Source: Pseudidiomarina aquimaris
GTDB taxonomy: Bacteria; Pseudomonadota; Gammaproteobacteria; Enterobacterales; Alteromonadaceae
Direction: 5' to 3'
Assembly (NCBI RefSeq): GCF_003987395.1
Contig: NZ_PIPT01000003.1
Span: 244,300-308,299, forward strand
DNA length: 64,000 nucleotides
Below the pieces are notes generated by a model. That model searched no databases. It saw only the letters and a list, made by a program, of their open reading frames with translations, and was not told the DNA's origin. A program made the position numbers and the translations under genes. Shown piece by piece: positions 26,349 to 36,455 of this stretch (position 1 is its first letter; each line of letters starts with the position of its first letter).

Positions 26349-28127
26349 TTAAAACTGCAAGTCCACGATGACAGGGTCATGATCGGAAGAGCGATAGGCA
26401 TTCGGCGCGTACCAATTGGGCTGTTGTTGGTAACTCTCGTAGCCTAGGGCGGTGGGCTCATCGGCATTAATCAGCCAATGTTGTTGCATGAGTACACGGC
26501 CATGCAGCGCATCAGATACGAGGATGTGGTCAAGACTGCCGGCCTGCGCATCGTAAACATAGGAATAGCCTTGCGGCTCGAAATGCTCAATACGGTTATG
26601 GTAGCCGGCCGCAGCGAGCAATTGCAGAGGATCTTCTTTGGCGTAGGCATTAAAGTCACCTAACAACACCTGCGCGGGTGTTTGCGCAAGGCTTGGCTCG
26701 CTCTTCATATACTCCACTAAGAGGCGTGCCGACTCCGTACGCACGGGGTTCCAACACGCTTGGCCATCGCCTTGGTTGGCATTGGGGTTGCCAGCATCAC
26801 GTGGACAAGAGCCTTTGGATTTAAAGTGGTTTACGGCGACGACAAAACTCTCGGCGCTGTGTGGCGTTTGAAAGCGTTGAATAATCGGGTAACGACTGCG
26901 ATTGCTAAACGGTCCCTCGGTCACGGTAAGCGCTGGCCCTACTGGTGTCAGGCGGTCGGCACGGTAAATAAGTCCGTTGGTAATCGAAGCTCCACCAAAG
27001 GTGCCGTCGGCTGCTTGCACAAAGCGCCAATTGTGGTTGGTGGTGGTGCGCAAGCGATTCACGAGGCGCACAATTGCACTGGCATCATCGTAGCCGTCGT
27101 TTTCAAGCTCCATCAAACCGACCACATCTGCATCTAGAGCGACTAGGGCAGTAACGATTTTTGCTTCTTGGCGGAGAAAGTCTGCACGTGATTCAGCGCC
27201 GCGGTCGGTGGGGAATTCTTGACTCGGTCCGTTGCCATTGAAGTAATTTAAGACGTTAAAAGTGGCAATACGCACGGTGCGCTCGTCGCTGCTACGGTCA
27301 GGCGCTGCCGGTCGCGGATTACGCTGGTTAAAGGCCAATGCTGTCGTTGGCTGTAAGCGGTAACGACCGTTGTATTCACTTAAAATACCAGTCATGGGCT
27401 GCACGGTGTCACCACTGCGCAAAGTATTGTTAGCGCTAAGCTGCGGTGCTGGGTAGGGCACTTGGGAGGGTTGCGGAGCTTTATTGTCATCAATGGCGAG
27501 GCGCTGAAGCTCGTAACTTGCCGCAAGTTGTTGCGCTTCGACCCCAGGTGCGACGACCTGCGTCGGAGTATAAAGTCGCTCAGGCGCAACATCAAAACTA
27601 CCGTGGCGAGCCAATAGATAAGTACCGTTTACCACTAACTCTTGTGGCAAATGCACGCGCTGGCCTTCGAGTGCTTCAAAGTCGGCAATGCTTGCCACGG
27701 GGAGTTGTAGCTCTTTGGCAGGGGGTAACTCACTGTTGCCGCATTCGACGACTCTCGCTACGACGTCAAGCTGGGTGAGTTGTTGTTCTTCACTAACGAC
27801 ACCTGCGACCGCGACGCGCGTACCCACGGCAACAGCAGGTGACCAGCGTACGAAGATACCGGCACTGTCATCTTGTAAGAAAAAGCCACCGAGTTCGTTC
27901 TCTGCTTGCCAACTGGCGGTTACGACGCCGGAGATGCTGACCACTTCGCCAAGTAACGGCGATGCCATACCATCACCCTGTACTGCGGCGATACTGTGCT
28001 GTGCAGTATCACAAGCGCTCGCAATCGTTTGTGCGCTGTTGCCAGAGTTGCTGCAGGCGGCAAGGCTTAGGCCAACTAAGCCGGCGAAGATGAGTTTAGG
28101 CGTCGTTTTTAAAATGCTGTTGCGCAT
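26349..28127 (-). CDS. ExeM/NucH-type endonuclease/exonuclease/phosphatase lipoprotein
   Basis: A 592-residue secreted or surface nuclease. A lipoprotein signal ends at SLAACS (Cys25). An OB-fold region (about 50-140; EVVSISGVVTASWQAE, FFLQDDSAGIFVRW) is followed by an EEP catalytic domain from about residue 285: IATFNVLNYF, GLMELENDGYDD, AVNHFKSKGS, LLGDFNAYAKEDP and SSDHDPVIVDL, which carry the metal and catalytic Asn, Glu, Asp and His. It should degrade extracellular DNA for nutrients or biofilm turnover. It is shorter than the approximately 870-residue ExeM of Shewanella and has no visible C-terminal sorting tag. Its start overlaps the end of the MarR gene by 32 bp. Confidence 0.87.
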   Translation of the reverse strand: MRNSILKTTPKLIFAGLVGLSLAACSNSGNSAQTIASACDTAQHSIAAVQGDGMASPLLGEVVSISGVVTASWQAENELGGFFLQDDSAGIFVRWSPAVAVGTRVAVAGVVSEEQQLTQLDVVARVVECGNSELPPAKELQLPVASIADFEALEGQRVHLPQELVVNGTYLLARHGSFDVAPERLYTPTQVVAPGVEAQQLAASYELQRLAIDDNKAPQPSQVPYPAPQLSANNTLRSGDTVQPMTGILSEYNGRYRLQPTTALAFNQRNPRPAAPDRSSDERTVRIATFNVLNYFNGNGPSQEFPTDRGAESRADFLRQEAKIVTALVALDADVVGLMELENDGYDDASAIVRLVNRLRTTTNHNWRFVQAADGTFGGASITNGLIYRADRLTPVGPALTVTEGPFSNRSRYPIIQRFQTPHSAESFVVAVNHFKSKGSCPRDAGNPNANQGDGQACWNPVRTESARLLVEYMKSEPSLAQTPAQVLLGDFNAYAKEDPLQLLAAAGYHNRIEHFEPQGYSYVYDAQAGSLDHILVSDALHGRVLMQQHWLINADEPTALGYESYQQQPNWYAPNAYRSSDHDPVIVDLQF

Positions 28128-28590
28128 AGGTTCCTACTTCAAGTACATCGGCTGCATCGAGCCGTTCAGCGTCCATCATTGCGGCAATTCGCTGCATCGA
28201 TGATAACAATTGTGATTGTTCCCAGTCGGCGAGTGCTTGGAACTTGCGAATAAAATCTTCTTGTAATGGCTTAGGTGCCGCGGCTAAGCGTTCAGCACCT
28301 CGCGGAGTCAACGAGAGCACCACACGACGTCGATCTTGAGTGCTGCGCTCACGGTGAATTAGCTCACGATGTTCAAGGCGGTCAATGACATTACTTACCG
28401 TGGCCGGACTCAAGGTGATGTTCTGTGCCACGGCACTTGCGGTGATACCATCTGGCGCCGCTGCAACCTCACGCAGAATAAGTAATTGCGGCGCCGTGAG
28501 GCCCGTGAGTTTATTGAGCTGCTTGGAGTACAGATCGGTAGCACGGATAACTTTACGCAGTGCTAATAACAGTTCTTCGTATTTTTCCAT
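28096..28590 (-). CDS. MarR-family transcriptional regulator
   Basis: A 164-residue winged-helix repressor. Recognition region ITASAVAQNITLSPATVSNVIDRLEHRELIHRERS and wing DRRRVVLSLTPRGAERL are typical of MarR. It probably acts as a dimer on promoter dyads. Its last 32 bp overlap the start of the ExeM-type nuclease gene, so the two are likely co-transcribed and the regulator may control the nuclease; the ligand is unknown. The gene begins 3 bp after the csiV stop. Confidence 0.9.
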   Translation of the reverse strand: MEKYEELLLALRKVIRATDLYSKQLNKLTGLTAPQLLILREVAAAPDGITASAVAQNITLSPATVSNVIDRLEHRELIHRERSTQDRRRVVLSLTPRGAERLAAAPKPLQEDFIRKFQALADWEQSQLLSSMQRIAAMMDAERLDAADVLEVGTYAQQHFKNDA

Positions 28591-28592
28591 AA

Positions 28593-29717
28593 CTAATAGC
28601 GTCTAGCTGACAGATCCGTGCGGCGTATTTGGACAGCAATACCTAGTTTCGGATGATCAAAATAATGCGTTTCGTGACTAATGACGCGGCGTAATTGTTC
28701 AAGTTTAAAGCTACGCAGAAACTCGCCATCGGAGCGCGGCTGAAGGGCGCGTTCGGCTTGTGCATCAAGTCCTGCTGGGCGCCAGTTTACGCTATGCGGT
28801 TCGCGCAATTCAAGTTCACTGGCGATATGTAAGTAGTTGCCAACCAGATAAATATGCACGGTGCCATCAAGCTCCCACACCGCTGGAGCATCTGCCTCAC
28901 GGACTAGTAAAGGCGGAGGTGCAAGCGGTTCATCCTCAGCGCGGGCGTTAAATTGTAATTGCCCTTGTTGTTGCTGGTTAAGCAAGCGTTCAAGCCGTTC
29001 CGCAAGTGGCAAGGCTTCAGGTTCAGTCATTGCTTCACTATACAAATAGCCCGATGGCGCAAAGCGCTGGCCGAAGTTTTCGCCGCCGAACAAGCGGACC
29101 TTAAATTGCTCATCGAGGCCAAACACCGGCTGATACCAACTCATGTGCAACAGTGGTGTGCCTACCCCACGCCGAATGATTTGCTGACGCATCTCGGTGA
29201 GTTCTAACTGTTCAGCAGGCGCAATAAACGGTTGGTTTGCCACCGTCACATCACCGCCTGAGCCATCAATGACCCGCTCAGGAGCACGTGAAAAAGTTGC
29301 GAGCATACGTTCGCGACGCTGCCAGTTCTGCGGTAACAGCGGGTCGAGTTCATAGGTGTTTACACACCATAAATCTGTACTGGCAAAGCTCGGTTTTAAC
29401 GGTGGTGGCGCACAACGCGGCAGGCCAGCGAGGGCTGCTGTAATGTCAGGTACGTAATAATCAACTAAGGGCTCATAAGCCCCGGTCGCAGCACTAGGTG
29501 CTTGCCATGGAAACTGCTCGATAGCCATGTCAGCATCGCTGTGCTTAAACACCAGCACCTCAATTTCGAACCACCGCCAAAGATCTTGCGGTACATTCGG
29601 TAGCTCTGCCGCGGTCGCTGTGGGTACGGTAGCGGTCAGCCCGAATGCTGCAAACATAAGGGTTGTTAAACAACGACTGAAAAGTTGAGACTTACCTACT
29701 TTACGCATTTTTGTCAC
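28593..29717 (-). CDS. csiV: CsiV-family periplasmic peptidoglycan-binding protein
   Basis: A 374-residue secreted protein (signal peptide ending near TATAAE). WFEIEVLVFKHS at the start of the mature protein, LLHMSWYQPV in the middle and YLVGNYLHIASELEL with HETHYFDHPKLGIAVQIRR at the end are the conserved blocks of CsiV. In Vibrio CsiV binds peptidoglycan and supports LpoA-PBP1A cell-wall synthesis. The location next to mfd fits the gene neighbourhood I recall for this family. Its first 17 bp overlap the end of mfd. The specific LpoA link in this organism is inferred from the family. Confidence 0.8.
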   Translation of the reverse strand: MTKMRKVGKSQLFSRCLTTLMFAAFGLTATVPTATAAELPNVPQDLWRWFEIEVLVFKHSDADMAIEQFPWQAPSAATGAYEPLVDYYVPDITAALAGLPRCAPPPLKPSFASTDLWCVNTYELDPLLPQNWQRRERMLATFSRAPERVIDGSGGDVTVANQPFIAPAEQLELTEMRQQIIRRGVGTPLLHMSWYQPVFGLDEQFKVRLFGGENFGQRFAPSGYLYSEAMTEPEALPLAERLERLLNQQQQGQLQFNARAEDEPLAPPPLLVREADAPAVWELDGTVHIYLVGNYLHIASELELREPHSVNWRPAGLDAQAERALQPRSDGEFLRSFKLEQLRRVISHETHYFDHPKLGIAVQIRRTDLSARRY

Positions 29718-32700
29718 TTTTCTCGGCTAACTCATTTACCACAGACTCTACCAGTTTCATGCGCTCTTGAGTATCGCTGATTTTGGCAAGAATACGTAAA
29801 CGCGTAGGGCCTTCAAGTTTGTAATCCTGCGGATAAGTTTGAATCAGTTCAATCAAATAGCTCGGGTTGACCTTGGTATCCTCAGCAAATTCGAGGCTAA
29901 TGCCTTGCGGGCCGCCATCGATTTTGCGGATGCCCAACTGACCGGCGCGATTGCGTAATTCAGTGATGCGCACAAGGTTCTTGGCGGCGTCCGGTAATAA
30001 GCCAAAGCGGTCGATCATTTCGACCTGTAACGCCCGCAGTTCTTCACTGTTATCGGCGCTGGCAATACGCTTATACATGCTTAAACGCAAGGTAACGTCG
30101 GCGATGTAACTTTCTGGCAAGAGTGCTGGCACGCGCAGGTCAACTTCACTTTGACTCCTTAGCAGAGAATCGAGCGCCGGCTCTTTGCCTTCTTGTAGGG
30201 CGGTTACCGCCTGTTCCAACATATCCATATAGAGCGTGAAGCCGATGGTTTCGATTTGTCCACTTTGCTCGTCGCCAAGTAGCTCACCGGCACCGCGAAT
30301 TTCGAGATCATGCGTTGCGAGCATAAAGCCGGCGCCGAGGTCCTCAAGTTGGGCAATTGCTTCTAAGCGCTTTAATGCATCTTTAGTCATGCGCTTCGGA
30401 TGTGGTGTCAGCAAATATGCGTAAGCCTGGTGATGTGAACGCCCGACACGACCACGTAGCTGGTGCATTTGCGCCAAGCCAAGATGGTCAGCACGGTCCA
30501 TGATGATGGTATTCGCGGTGGGTACATCAATACCGGTCTCGACGATGGTCGTACACACCAACACGTTAAATCGCTGGTGGTAGAAATCTGACATGATGCG
30601 CTCAAGCTCACGCTCACGCATTTGGCCGTGCGCAATGGTAATACGCGCTTCGGGGACGAGCTCGGTTAAATCACGCGCAGTTTTCTCAATGGTCTCGACG
30701 TTATTGTGTAAAAAGTACACCTGGCCGCCACGCAGGATCTCACGCAAGATCGCTTCGCGAATGGTCGGCGCATCGTATTCTCGTACGAAGGTTTTGACCG
30801 CGAGGCGCTTCGCTGGCGGTGTGGCGATAATCGATAAATCGCGGACTCCGTTCATCGCCATGTTAAGCGTGCGCGGAATGGGCGTCGCCGTTAAGGTCAA
30901 GATATCAACGTCGGCGCGTAAGCGTTTAATAGCCTCTTTTTGGCGCACGCCAAAACGATGTTCTTCATCGACAATCAATAGACCTAAGTCGCTAAATTTG
31001 ATGCTGCCTTGCAAGAGTTTATGTGTACCGATAACAATATCGACTTTGCCAGCTTCGACGTCGGCAAGGATGGCCTGCGTCTGCTTAGCTGTTTTAAACC
31101 GCGATAACACCTCGATACGCACTGGCCAATCGGCAAAGCGGTCTTTGAAGTTCTCAAAGTGTTGCTGCGCGAGCAGGGTGGTCGGTACCAACACGGCGAC
31201 TTGCTTGTTGTCGTTAACGGCAACAAAGGCCGCGCGCATCGCCACTTCGGTTTTACCGAAGCCGACGTCACCGCAGACGAGGCGGTCCATGGCTCGGGTT
31301 GACTGCATGTCGTCAAGTACAGCGCTGATGGCTTGTTGCTGATCATCGGTTTCTTCGAACGGAAAGCTATTGGCGAAACGCTGGTATTCGGCGTGCTCAA
31401 GCTGATACTGGTAGCCAGGCTTTGCTTCGCGCTGGGCATAAACGTCGAGTAATTCGGCCGCGACATCACGTATTTTCTCGGCTGCTCGGCGTTTGGCTTT
31501 CTCCCAGGTATCGCTGCCAAGCTTATGTAGTGGCGCATACGCTTCTTCGCCGCCACTGTAGCGTTGCAGCACGTGTAAGGACGCAACAGGCACATAGAGT
31601 TTGCTGTTATTTGCGTACTCGATGGTGACAAATTCTGTGGTCATGCCGCCGGCTTCGATGGTTTGTAAGCCTTGATAGCGGCCAACGCCGTGGTCGATGT
31701 GCACGAGCGGTTGGCCAATGCGAAGTTCCGCCAAATTGCGGACCATTTGTTCGCTGGTGACCGTTGTTTTTTGATCGCGGCGGCGGCGTTGCGCAATACG
31801 GTTGCCGAGTAACTCAGTCTCGGTAATGACTGCGAGTTTTTCATCATCGAGCACAAAGGAATTGACCAACGGCGCCACAGTAATCGCCGAACGTGCTTCA
31901 TGGTTGTGCATGTCACGCAAATGCTTGAGTTCTGCGAGGTCAAGCTGCAGCGGTGCTAATAGGTCACGTAATGACTCGCGGCGACCCGCCGTTTCGGTGG
32001 CAAATACCACGCGATAGCCGGCACTGAAGAGTTCGTTAAGCTTTTTCCGCAAGGTTTGTAGCGGATCTTTTAGCTGATGATTGAGCGCCACTTCACCAAT
32101 GGTTTGCGTGGCAAAGGTCTGTAGCCCCGGCTGTGGCTTATCATCGGGGACAAAGGCTCGAATCCGTGGCAGTTGCTTAAATTGGCCATGGAGTTGGTCC
32201 ACCGCCATAAATACCTGCTGCGGTGGCAGCAACGGTCGTAAGCGATCATAACGACGCTGCTCGTAACGCTGCTCAATGTCGCGCCAGAGCTGGTCAAGAC
32301 TGCCTTGAATATCACCAAAGGTGACCAACAAAGCATCTTCAGGTAAATAGTCGAAGAGCGTCGCTGTCGCTTCAAAAAACAGCGGCAAATAATATTCTAC
32401 GCCACCGGGTAGTTGACCTTGTGAGACTTGATAATAAACCGAGTCACGCTCATTCGAGGCTTCGAATTGCTCGCGGTAGCGGGCGCGAAAGCCCTCTATA
32501 GCGGTGGGCGTGGTCGGGAATTCATGGGCTGGCAGTAAGTCGATGGCGTCGACTTCTTCCGCGGAAAGTTGCGTGTCTGGATCGAAAGTTCGAATCGAAT
32601 CCACTTCGTCGTCAAAGAAGTCAATGCGAAACGGCGAGCTGCTGCCCATCGGGAAGAGATCGAGCAACGAACCACGCGCACAAAACTCACCGTGCTCCAT

Positions 32701-33180
32701 GACCTGGTTTACATGACGGTAACCGGCACGCTCTAAACGCTGGCGTAATTTATGGCCATCGAGTTGTTGACCCTTGCTAACCTGTAACGCTTGGCCGCTG
32801 ACATAGTCAACAGGAGCAATGCGTTGAAGGAGCGTATTGAGCGACACAATGAGCGCACCGCTTTGCATCGTCGGCAGGGCTGCCAACACACTCAAGCGTT
32901 CAGAGATAATATCCTGATGCGGCGAAAAACTGTCATAAGGCAAGGTTTCCCAATCAGGGAACACCATCACCTGATCGCCTTTGCGACTCAGGTACTGCAT
33001 CTCATGTTCTAAGCGGTGGGCTTGCGGCGCATCAGGCGTCACAATCAGCACCGGCTTATCATGTTGGTCGATCAGTTCAGCAAGTGCGAGCGCTACGCTA
33101 CTGCCGGCGAGCCCTTGCCAAGTGATATCTGTGCGTGCCGAAGGTGGTTTAGGGGGCGTTAGGATCGATGCCTTGCTCAT
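29701..33180 (-). CDS. mfd: Transcription-repair coupling factor
   Basis: A 1159-residue DNA translocase that removes stalled RNA polymerase at lesions and recruits UvrA. The UvrB-like N-terminal region (about 1-350) is followed by the RNA-polymerase-interacting domain (PLVHIDHGVGRYQGLQ, from about 490). The RecG-like motor has Walker A GDVGFGKTEVAMRAA (about 640), VDEEHRFGVRQKE (DEEH box) and QLRGRVGRSHHQAYAYLL (motif VI). A C-terminal TRCF domain follows. Length matches E. coli Mfd (1148). It heads a minus-strand series with csiV and is divergent from lolC. Confidence 0.98.
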   Translation of the reverse strand: MSKASILTPPKPPSARTDITWQGLAGSSVALALAELIDQHDKPVLIVTPDAPQAHRLEHEMQYLSRKGDQVMVFPDWETLPYDSFSPHQDIISERLSVLAALPTMQSGALIVSLNTLLQRIAPVDYVSGQALQVSKGQQLDGHKLRQRLERAGYRHVNQVMEHGEFCARGSLLDLFPMGSSSPFRIDFFDDEVDSIRTFDPDTQLSAEEVDAIDLLPAHEFPTTPTAIEGFRARYREQFEASNERDSVYYQVSQGQLPGGVEYYLPLFFEATATLFDYLPEDALLVTFGDIQGSLDQLWRDIEQRYEQRRYDRLRPLLPPQQVFMAVDQLHGQFKQLPRIRAFVPDDKPQPGLQTFATQTIGEVALNHQLKDPLQTLRKKLNELFSAGYRVVFATETAGRRESLRDLLAPLQLDLAELKHLRDMHNHEARSAITVAPLVNSFVLDDEKLAVITETELLGNRIAQRRRRDQKTTVTSEQMVRNLAELRIGQPLVHIDHGVGRYQGLQTIEAGGMTTEFVTIEYANNSKLYVPVASLHVLQRYSGGEEAYAPLHKLGSDTWEKAKRRAAEKIRDVAAELLDVYAQREAKPGYQYQLEHAEYQRFANSFPFEETDDQQQAISAVLDDMQSTRAMDRLVCGDVGFGKTEVAMRAAFVAVNDNKQVAVLVPTTLLAQQHFENFKDRFADWPVRIEVLSRFKTAKQTQAILADVEAGKVDIVIGTHKLLQGSIKFSDLGLLIVDEEHRFGVRQKEAIKRLRADVDILTLTATPIPRTLNMAMNGVRDLSIIATPPAKRLAVKTFVREYDAPTIREAILREILRGGQVYFLHNNVETIEKTARDLTELVPEARITIAHGQMRERELERIMSDFYHQRFNVLVCTTIVETGIDVPTANTIIMDRADHLGLAQMHQLRGRVGRSHHQAYAYLLTPHPKRMTKDALKRLEAIAQLEDLGAGFMLATHDLEIRGAGELLGDEQSGQIETIGFTLYMDMLEQAVTALQEGKEPALDSLLRSQSEVDLRVPALLPESYIADVTLRLSMYKRIASADNSEELRALQVEMIDRFGLLPDAAKNLVRITELRNRAGQLGIRKIDGGPQGISLEFAEDTKVNPSYLIELIQTYPQDYKLEGPTRLRILAKISDTQERMKLVESVVNELAEKSDKNA

Positions 33181-33297
33181 AGGTCCTGCTTTGGTTACAT
33201 CTCAAGTGGCTGAAAGTATACCTGAAACTCTGACTTGGATCAGTGCGCAGATTTCTTTATGCTTGCAGCGCTACCTTCACTATCAACTAGAGAACAC

Positions 33298-34530
33298 ATG
33301 TACCAGCCGTTAACGCTCTTTTTAGGCCTTCGCTATAGCCGTGCTCGTCATGGTCAGCGCTTTACGCGTTTTATTCAACGGGTATCGCTGGTCGGTATTG
33401 TCGTGGGCGTCGCGGCCTTGATCGTGGTGGGCTCCGTAATGAACGGCTTTGAAGGCGAACTGAAACAGCGGATTTTGACTGTTGTGCCGCAACTTGAAAT
33501 TCGTGACGAGCAAGGCCTCAGCGATTGGCAGCAAGTAGCGGACGCGTTGCCGGTACAGCAGGGGCAGCAGGCACTGCTACCTGAGGTGACAACTGCGGGT
33601 GTGCTGCAAGGGCCACAGCAACTACAAGCGGTGCAAGTGCAAGGGATTTTTCCAAATGCAGCAGGTGCGGCAGTGCAGTTAGAGCCGCTACAAACGCATT
33701 TGAATGCTGGCCAGTTAGCGCTGGTAGAAGGCCAGTTCAATGTCGTTCTCGGTTATGCCTTGGCGCAGCAACTGAATGTGTGGCCTGGACAGCAGTTACG
33801 TTTGATTGCCGCTGGTGGCGGGATTTATACACCGCTTGGTTTATTGCCAGCACAGCGCTTAGTCACAGTGAGTGGCATCGTGCGTATGCAATCCGAAGCA
33901 GATAAGCATTTACTGGTGATGCATGGCGCCGATCTCGCACGGATTTTGCGGATGGCGCCGGAACAGGTATCTGGGTTACGCTATTACTTTGCTGACCCAT
34001 TTCAAGCTTTAGATGCCGTCACTGAGCTTGAACCTCGTCTCGACGTGGGCTTAGAGTTGATGAGCTGGCGTGACAGCTATGGACATTTATTTGACGCCGT
34101 GAGCATGGAAAAGCGCATGGTCAACCTCATGCTAGGGTTAATTATCGCAGTCGCTGCGTTTAATATCATTTCGTCGTTAATGATGGTAGTGCAGGACAAG
34201 CGCTCTGACATCGCAGTATTACAAACCATGGGGTTAGCACCGTTTCGCGTGCGCCGCATGGTGGTGTTGCAAGGCCTCGTCACTGGCACCTTAGGCAGCC
34301 TTGTTGGCTTACTATTAGGGCTTATCGTGGCACTGAATATGAATGGGTTATTACAGGCGTTGGGGCTGGATTTAAGCTTCGCTGGGCCGGCAGGCTTGCC
34401 CGTCATCGTCGATACCACGCAAGTGGCTGGTACCGTACTTGCAGCACTACTACTAACTTTTTTGGCAACGCTGTTTCCTGCCTGGCAAGCAAGCCGCATG
34501 TTGCCCGCACAAGCATTGCGTTATGAGTGA
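33298..34530 (+). CDS. lolC: Lipoprotein-releasing ABC transporter permease LolC
   Basis: A 410-residue inner-membrane subunit of LolCDE, which extracts outer-membrane lipoproteins and hands them to LolA. Four membrane helices: one near residue 25-47 (VSLVGIVVGVAALIVVGSVMNG), then three in the C-terminal third after a large periplasmic domain. FNIISSLMMVVQDKRSDIAVLQTMG is the coupling-helix region that contacts LolD. ATG 33298 (MYQPLTLFLGLRYSR) matches the family N-terminus; the frame from 33235 adds 21 unrelated residues. The first of three lol genes separated by 3 bp or overlapping. Confidence 0.95.
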   Translation: MYQPLTLFLGLRYSRARHGQRFTRFIQRVSLVGIVVGVAALIVVGSVMNGFEGELKQRILTVVPQLEIRDEQGLSDWQQVADALPVQQGQQALLPEVTTAGVLQGPQQLQAVQVQGIFPNAAGAAVQLEPLQTHLNAGQLALVEGQFNVVLGYALAQQLNVWPGQQLRLIAAGGGIYTPLGLLPAQRLVTVSGIVRMQSEADKHLLVMHGADLARILRMAPEQVSGLRYYFADPFQALDAVTELEPRLDVGLELMSWRDSYGHLFDAVSMEKRMVNLMLGLIIAVAAFNIISSLMMVVQDKRSDIAVLQTMGLAPFRVRRMVVLQGLVTGTLGSLVGLLLGLIVALNMNGLLQALGLDLSFAGPAGLPVIVDTTQVAGTVLAALLLTFLATLFPAWQASRMLPAQALRYE

Positions 34531-34533
34531 GGA

Positions 34534-35229
34534 ATGATGGCACAGGAACTTCTTCGTTGTGAGCATGTAAGCAAGAGCTACTGGGACGGCAACCATGATT
34601 TACAGGTGTTGCAAGACGTCAACTTGAGTTTGAACGACGGTGAGCTGTTGGCGATTGTGGGTAGTTCGGGGTCAGGAAAAAGCACCTTGCTACATTGCAT
34701 GGGCGGGCTCGACCAACCAAGCAGCGGCACGATTCTTTTTCGTGGCCAAGATATTGCCAAGTGGTCGCCGCGTGCGCTGGCTGATTGGCGTAATCAACAG
34801 CTCGGTTTTATCTATCAATTTCATCACTTGTTACCGGAATTTACCGCGCTTGAAAATGTCGCGATGCCACTGTTAATTCAAGGCCAGTCAGCGCAACAGG
34901 CAAGGGTGCGAGCAACAGAGCTCCTAGAGCGTGTGGGCCTAGCACAGCGTGGGACGCACCGCCCGGCGGAACTCTCAGGTGGCGAACGGCAGCGGGTCGC
35001 GATTGCGCGAGCGTTGGCCAATAAACCTGCGTTGATTTTGGCGGATGAGCCGACCGGCAATCTCGATGATGAAAGTGCTCAACAGGTACTGCAATTGATG
35101 CGTGAGCTAAATGCTGAAATGCAGACCTGTTTTGTCATCGTCACCCATGATCAACAGCTAGCCGCTAGCCTGCCGCGCCAAGTGGTGTTGCAACAAGGCG
35201 AGTTACAGCCACAGCAGGTGGTGAGTTGA
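34534..35229 (+). CDS. lolD: Lipoprotein-releasing ABC transporter ATPase LolD
   Basis: A 231-residue ABC ATPase of LolCDE. Walker [10 protein letters not shown] (about 43-51), Q-loop [12 protein letters not shown] (the LolD/MacB-type sequence), signature [15 protein letters not shown], Walker [14 protein letters not shown] and the switch His in VTHDQQ are all intact. It powers release of lipoproteins from the inner membrane. It begins 3 bp after lolC and its stop overlaps the lolE start (TGATG). Confidence 0.96.
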   Translation: MMAQELLRCEHVSKSYWDGNHDLQVLQDVNLSLNDGELLAIVGSSGSGKSTLLHCMGGLDQPSSGTILFRGQDIAKWSPRALADWRNQQLGFIYQFHHLLPEFTALENVAMPLLIQGQSAQQARVRATELLERVGLAQRGTHRPAELSGGERQRVAIARALANKPALILADEPTGNLDDESAQQVLQLMRELNAEMQTCFVIVTHDQQLAASLPRQVVLQQGELQPQQVVS

Positions 35230-36455
35230 TGCTGGCACAATGGCGCTTGGCATGGTTATTAGCACGACGTTTTCGGCGTGGCCGCGAGCGCAGTCGCTTT
35301 TTATCGTTTATTTCGGCTTCGTCAACGTTTGGGATAGCTCTCGGCTGTATGGTTTTTATTGTCGGCCTAAGCGTCATGAATGGTTTTGGCGAAGTGCTCG
35401 AAGAGCGATTTCTTAAACTAGTTCCGCATGTAGAGTTTCGCGCCGTGGAAGGCGCGCTCGAATACCCTGAGATGATTTTTGATTTGGCTGCGCAGCACCC
35501 AGAAGTGACTGCTGCACGGGCCAGTATCCGCACCCAGGCTTTAGTGCAGCAGGGGCGTGAATTTGTCGGCGTACAAGTCAATGGTATTGCGCCTGAGCAA
35601 ACGCAAGCGATTGCTGAGTATATGCCTGCGACAGCATGGCAAGCGTTGCAACAGCCGAAGTCAGTGGTGTTGGGGACAGGCTTGGCGGAAAAGCTAGGTG
35701 TGAGCGAGGGTGACAATGTGCGCTTTGTGGTGGCATCAGAACGCGGCTTCCAAGCACCCAAGCGAGTGAATTTAGAAGTGGTCGGGCTATTTCGTTTTGG
35801 TGGTCAGGTCGACCACCAACTGGCCTACGTAAACTTGGCTACGGCGCGCAGCTTAATAGGCTTAGAGCGTGGCGTAACGGGCGTAGAGCTTGAGGTTACT
35901 GACTTATTTGCTGCCGAGCGAATTGCCAATGAAATCGGCTATCAGTTGCGTGACTACGTCTACCTTGATCACTGGATGCGCGCTCAGGGCCACCTTTATC
36001 GCGATATTCAAATGGTGCGAGTGGTGATGTACCTCGTGTTGATTTTGGTCTTGGCGGTCGCTTGCTTCAATATAGTTTCTACACTCGTGATGACGGTACA
36101 AGAAAAGCGTCGCCATATCGGTATTCTGCGTACCATGGGCTTGCGACGTGGCAGTCTAGTTAAAGTGTTTATGCTACAGGGTATCCAAAATGGCGCGGTA
36201 GGTGCGTGTTTTGGTGTACTGGCAGGGATCGTCTTGAGTCTCAGCCTGCCAACGTTGCTGGCAGCGCTAGAATCACTAAGTGGCAGCACGCTGCTCGCTA
36301 GCGACGTCTATTTTGTCGATCGCATCCCGGTTTTAATTCAAACCGTCGATATCGTGTTGGTTGCGGCAGTGGCTTTTATCTTGAGTCTGCTCGCCACGCT
36401 CTATCCTGCTTGGCAGGCGGCTCGCATTGAGGTGGTTGACGCTATTTCTTCTTAA
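35229..36455 (+). CDS. lolE: Lipoprotein-releasing ABC transporter permease LolE
   Basis: A 408-residue partner permease of LolC. LARRFRRGRERSRFLSFISA precedes the first helix (IALGCMVFIVGLSVMNGFGE), a periplasmic domain spans about 50-270, and FNIVSTLVMTVQEKRRHIGI is the coupling region. LolE is the lipoprotein-binding subunit in the family. Distinct LolC and LolE copies, as opposed to a single LolF, are typical of Gammaproteobacteria. ATG 35229 overlaps the lolD stop; a TTG one codon earlier is possible. The 3' end overlaps the convergent DUF2062 gene by 14 bp. Confidence 0.94.
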   Translation: MLAQWRLAWLLARRFRRGRERSRFLSFISASSTFGIALGCMVFIVGLSVMNGFGEVLEERFLKLVPHVEFRAVEGALEYPEMIFDLAAQHPEVTAARASIRTQALVQQGREFVGVQVNGIAPEQTQAIAEYMPATAWQALQQPKSVVLGTGLAEKLGVSEGDNVRFVVASERGFQAPKRVNLEVVGLFRFGGQVDHQLAYVNLATARSLIGLERGVTGVELEVTDLFAAERIANEIGYQLRDYVYLDHWMRAQGHLYRDIQMVRVVMYLVLILVLAVACFNIVSTLVMTVQEKRRHIGILRTMGLRRGSLVKVFMLQGIQNGAVGACFGVLAGIVLSLSLPTLLAALESLSGSTLLASDVYFVDRIPVLIQTVDIVLVAAVAFILSLLATLYPAWQAARIEVVDAISS

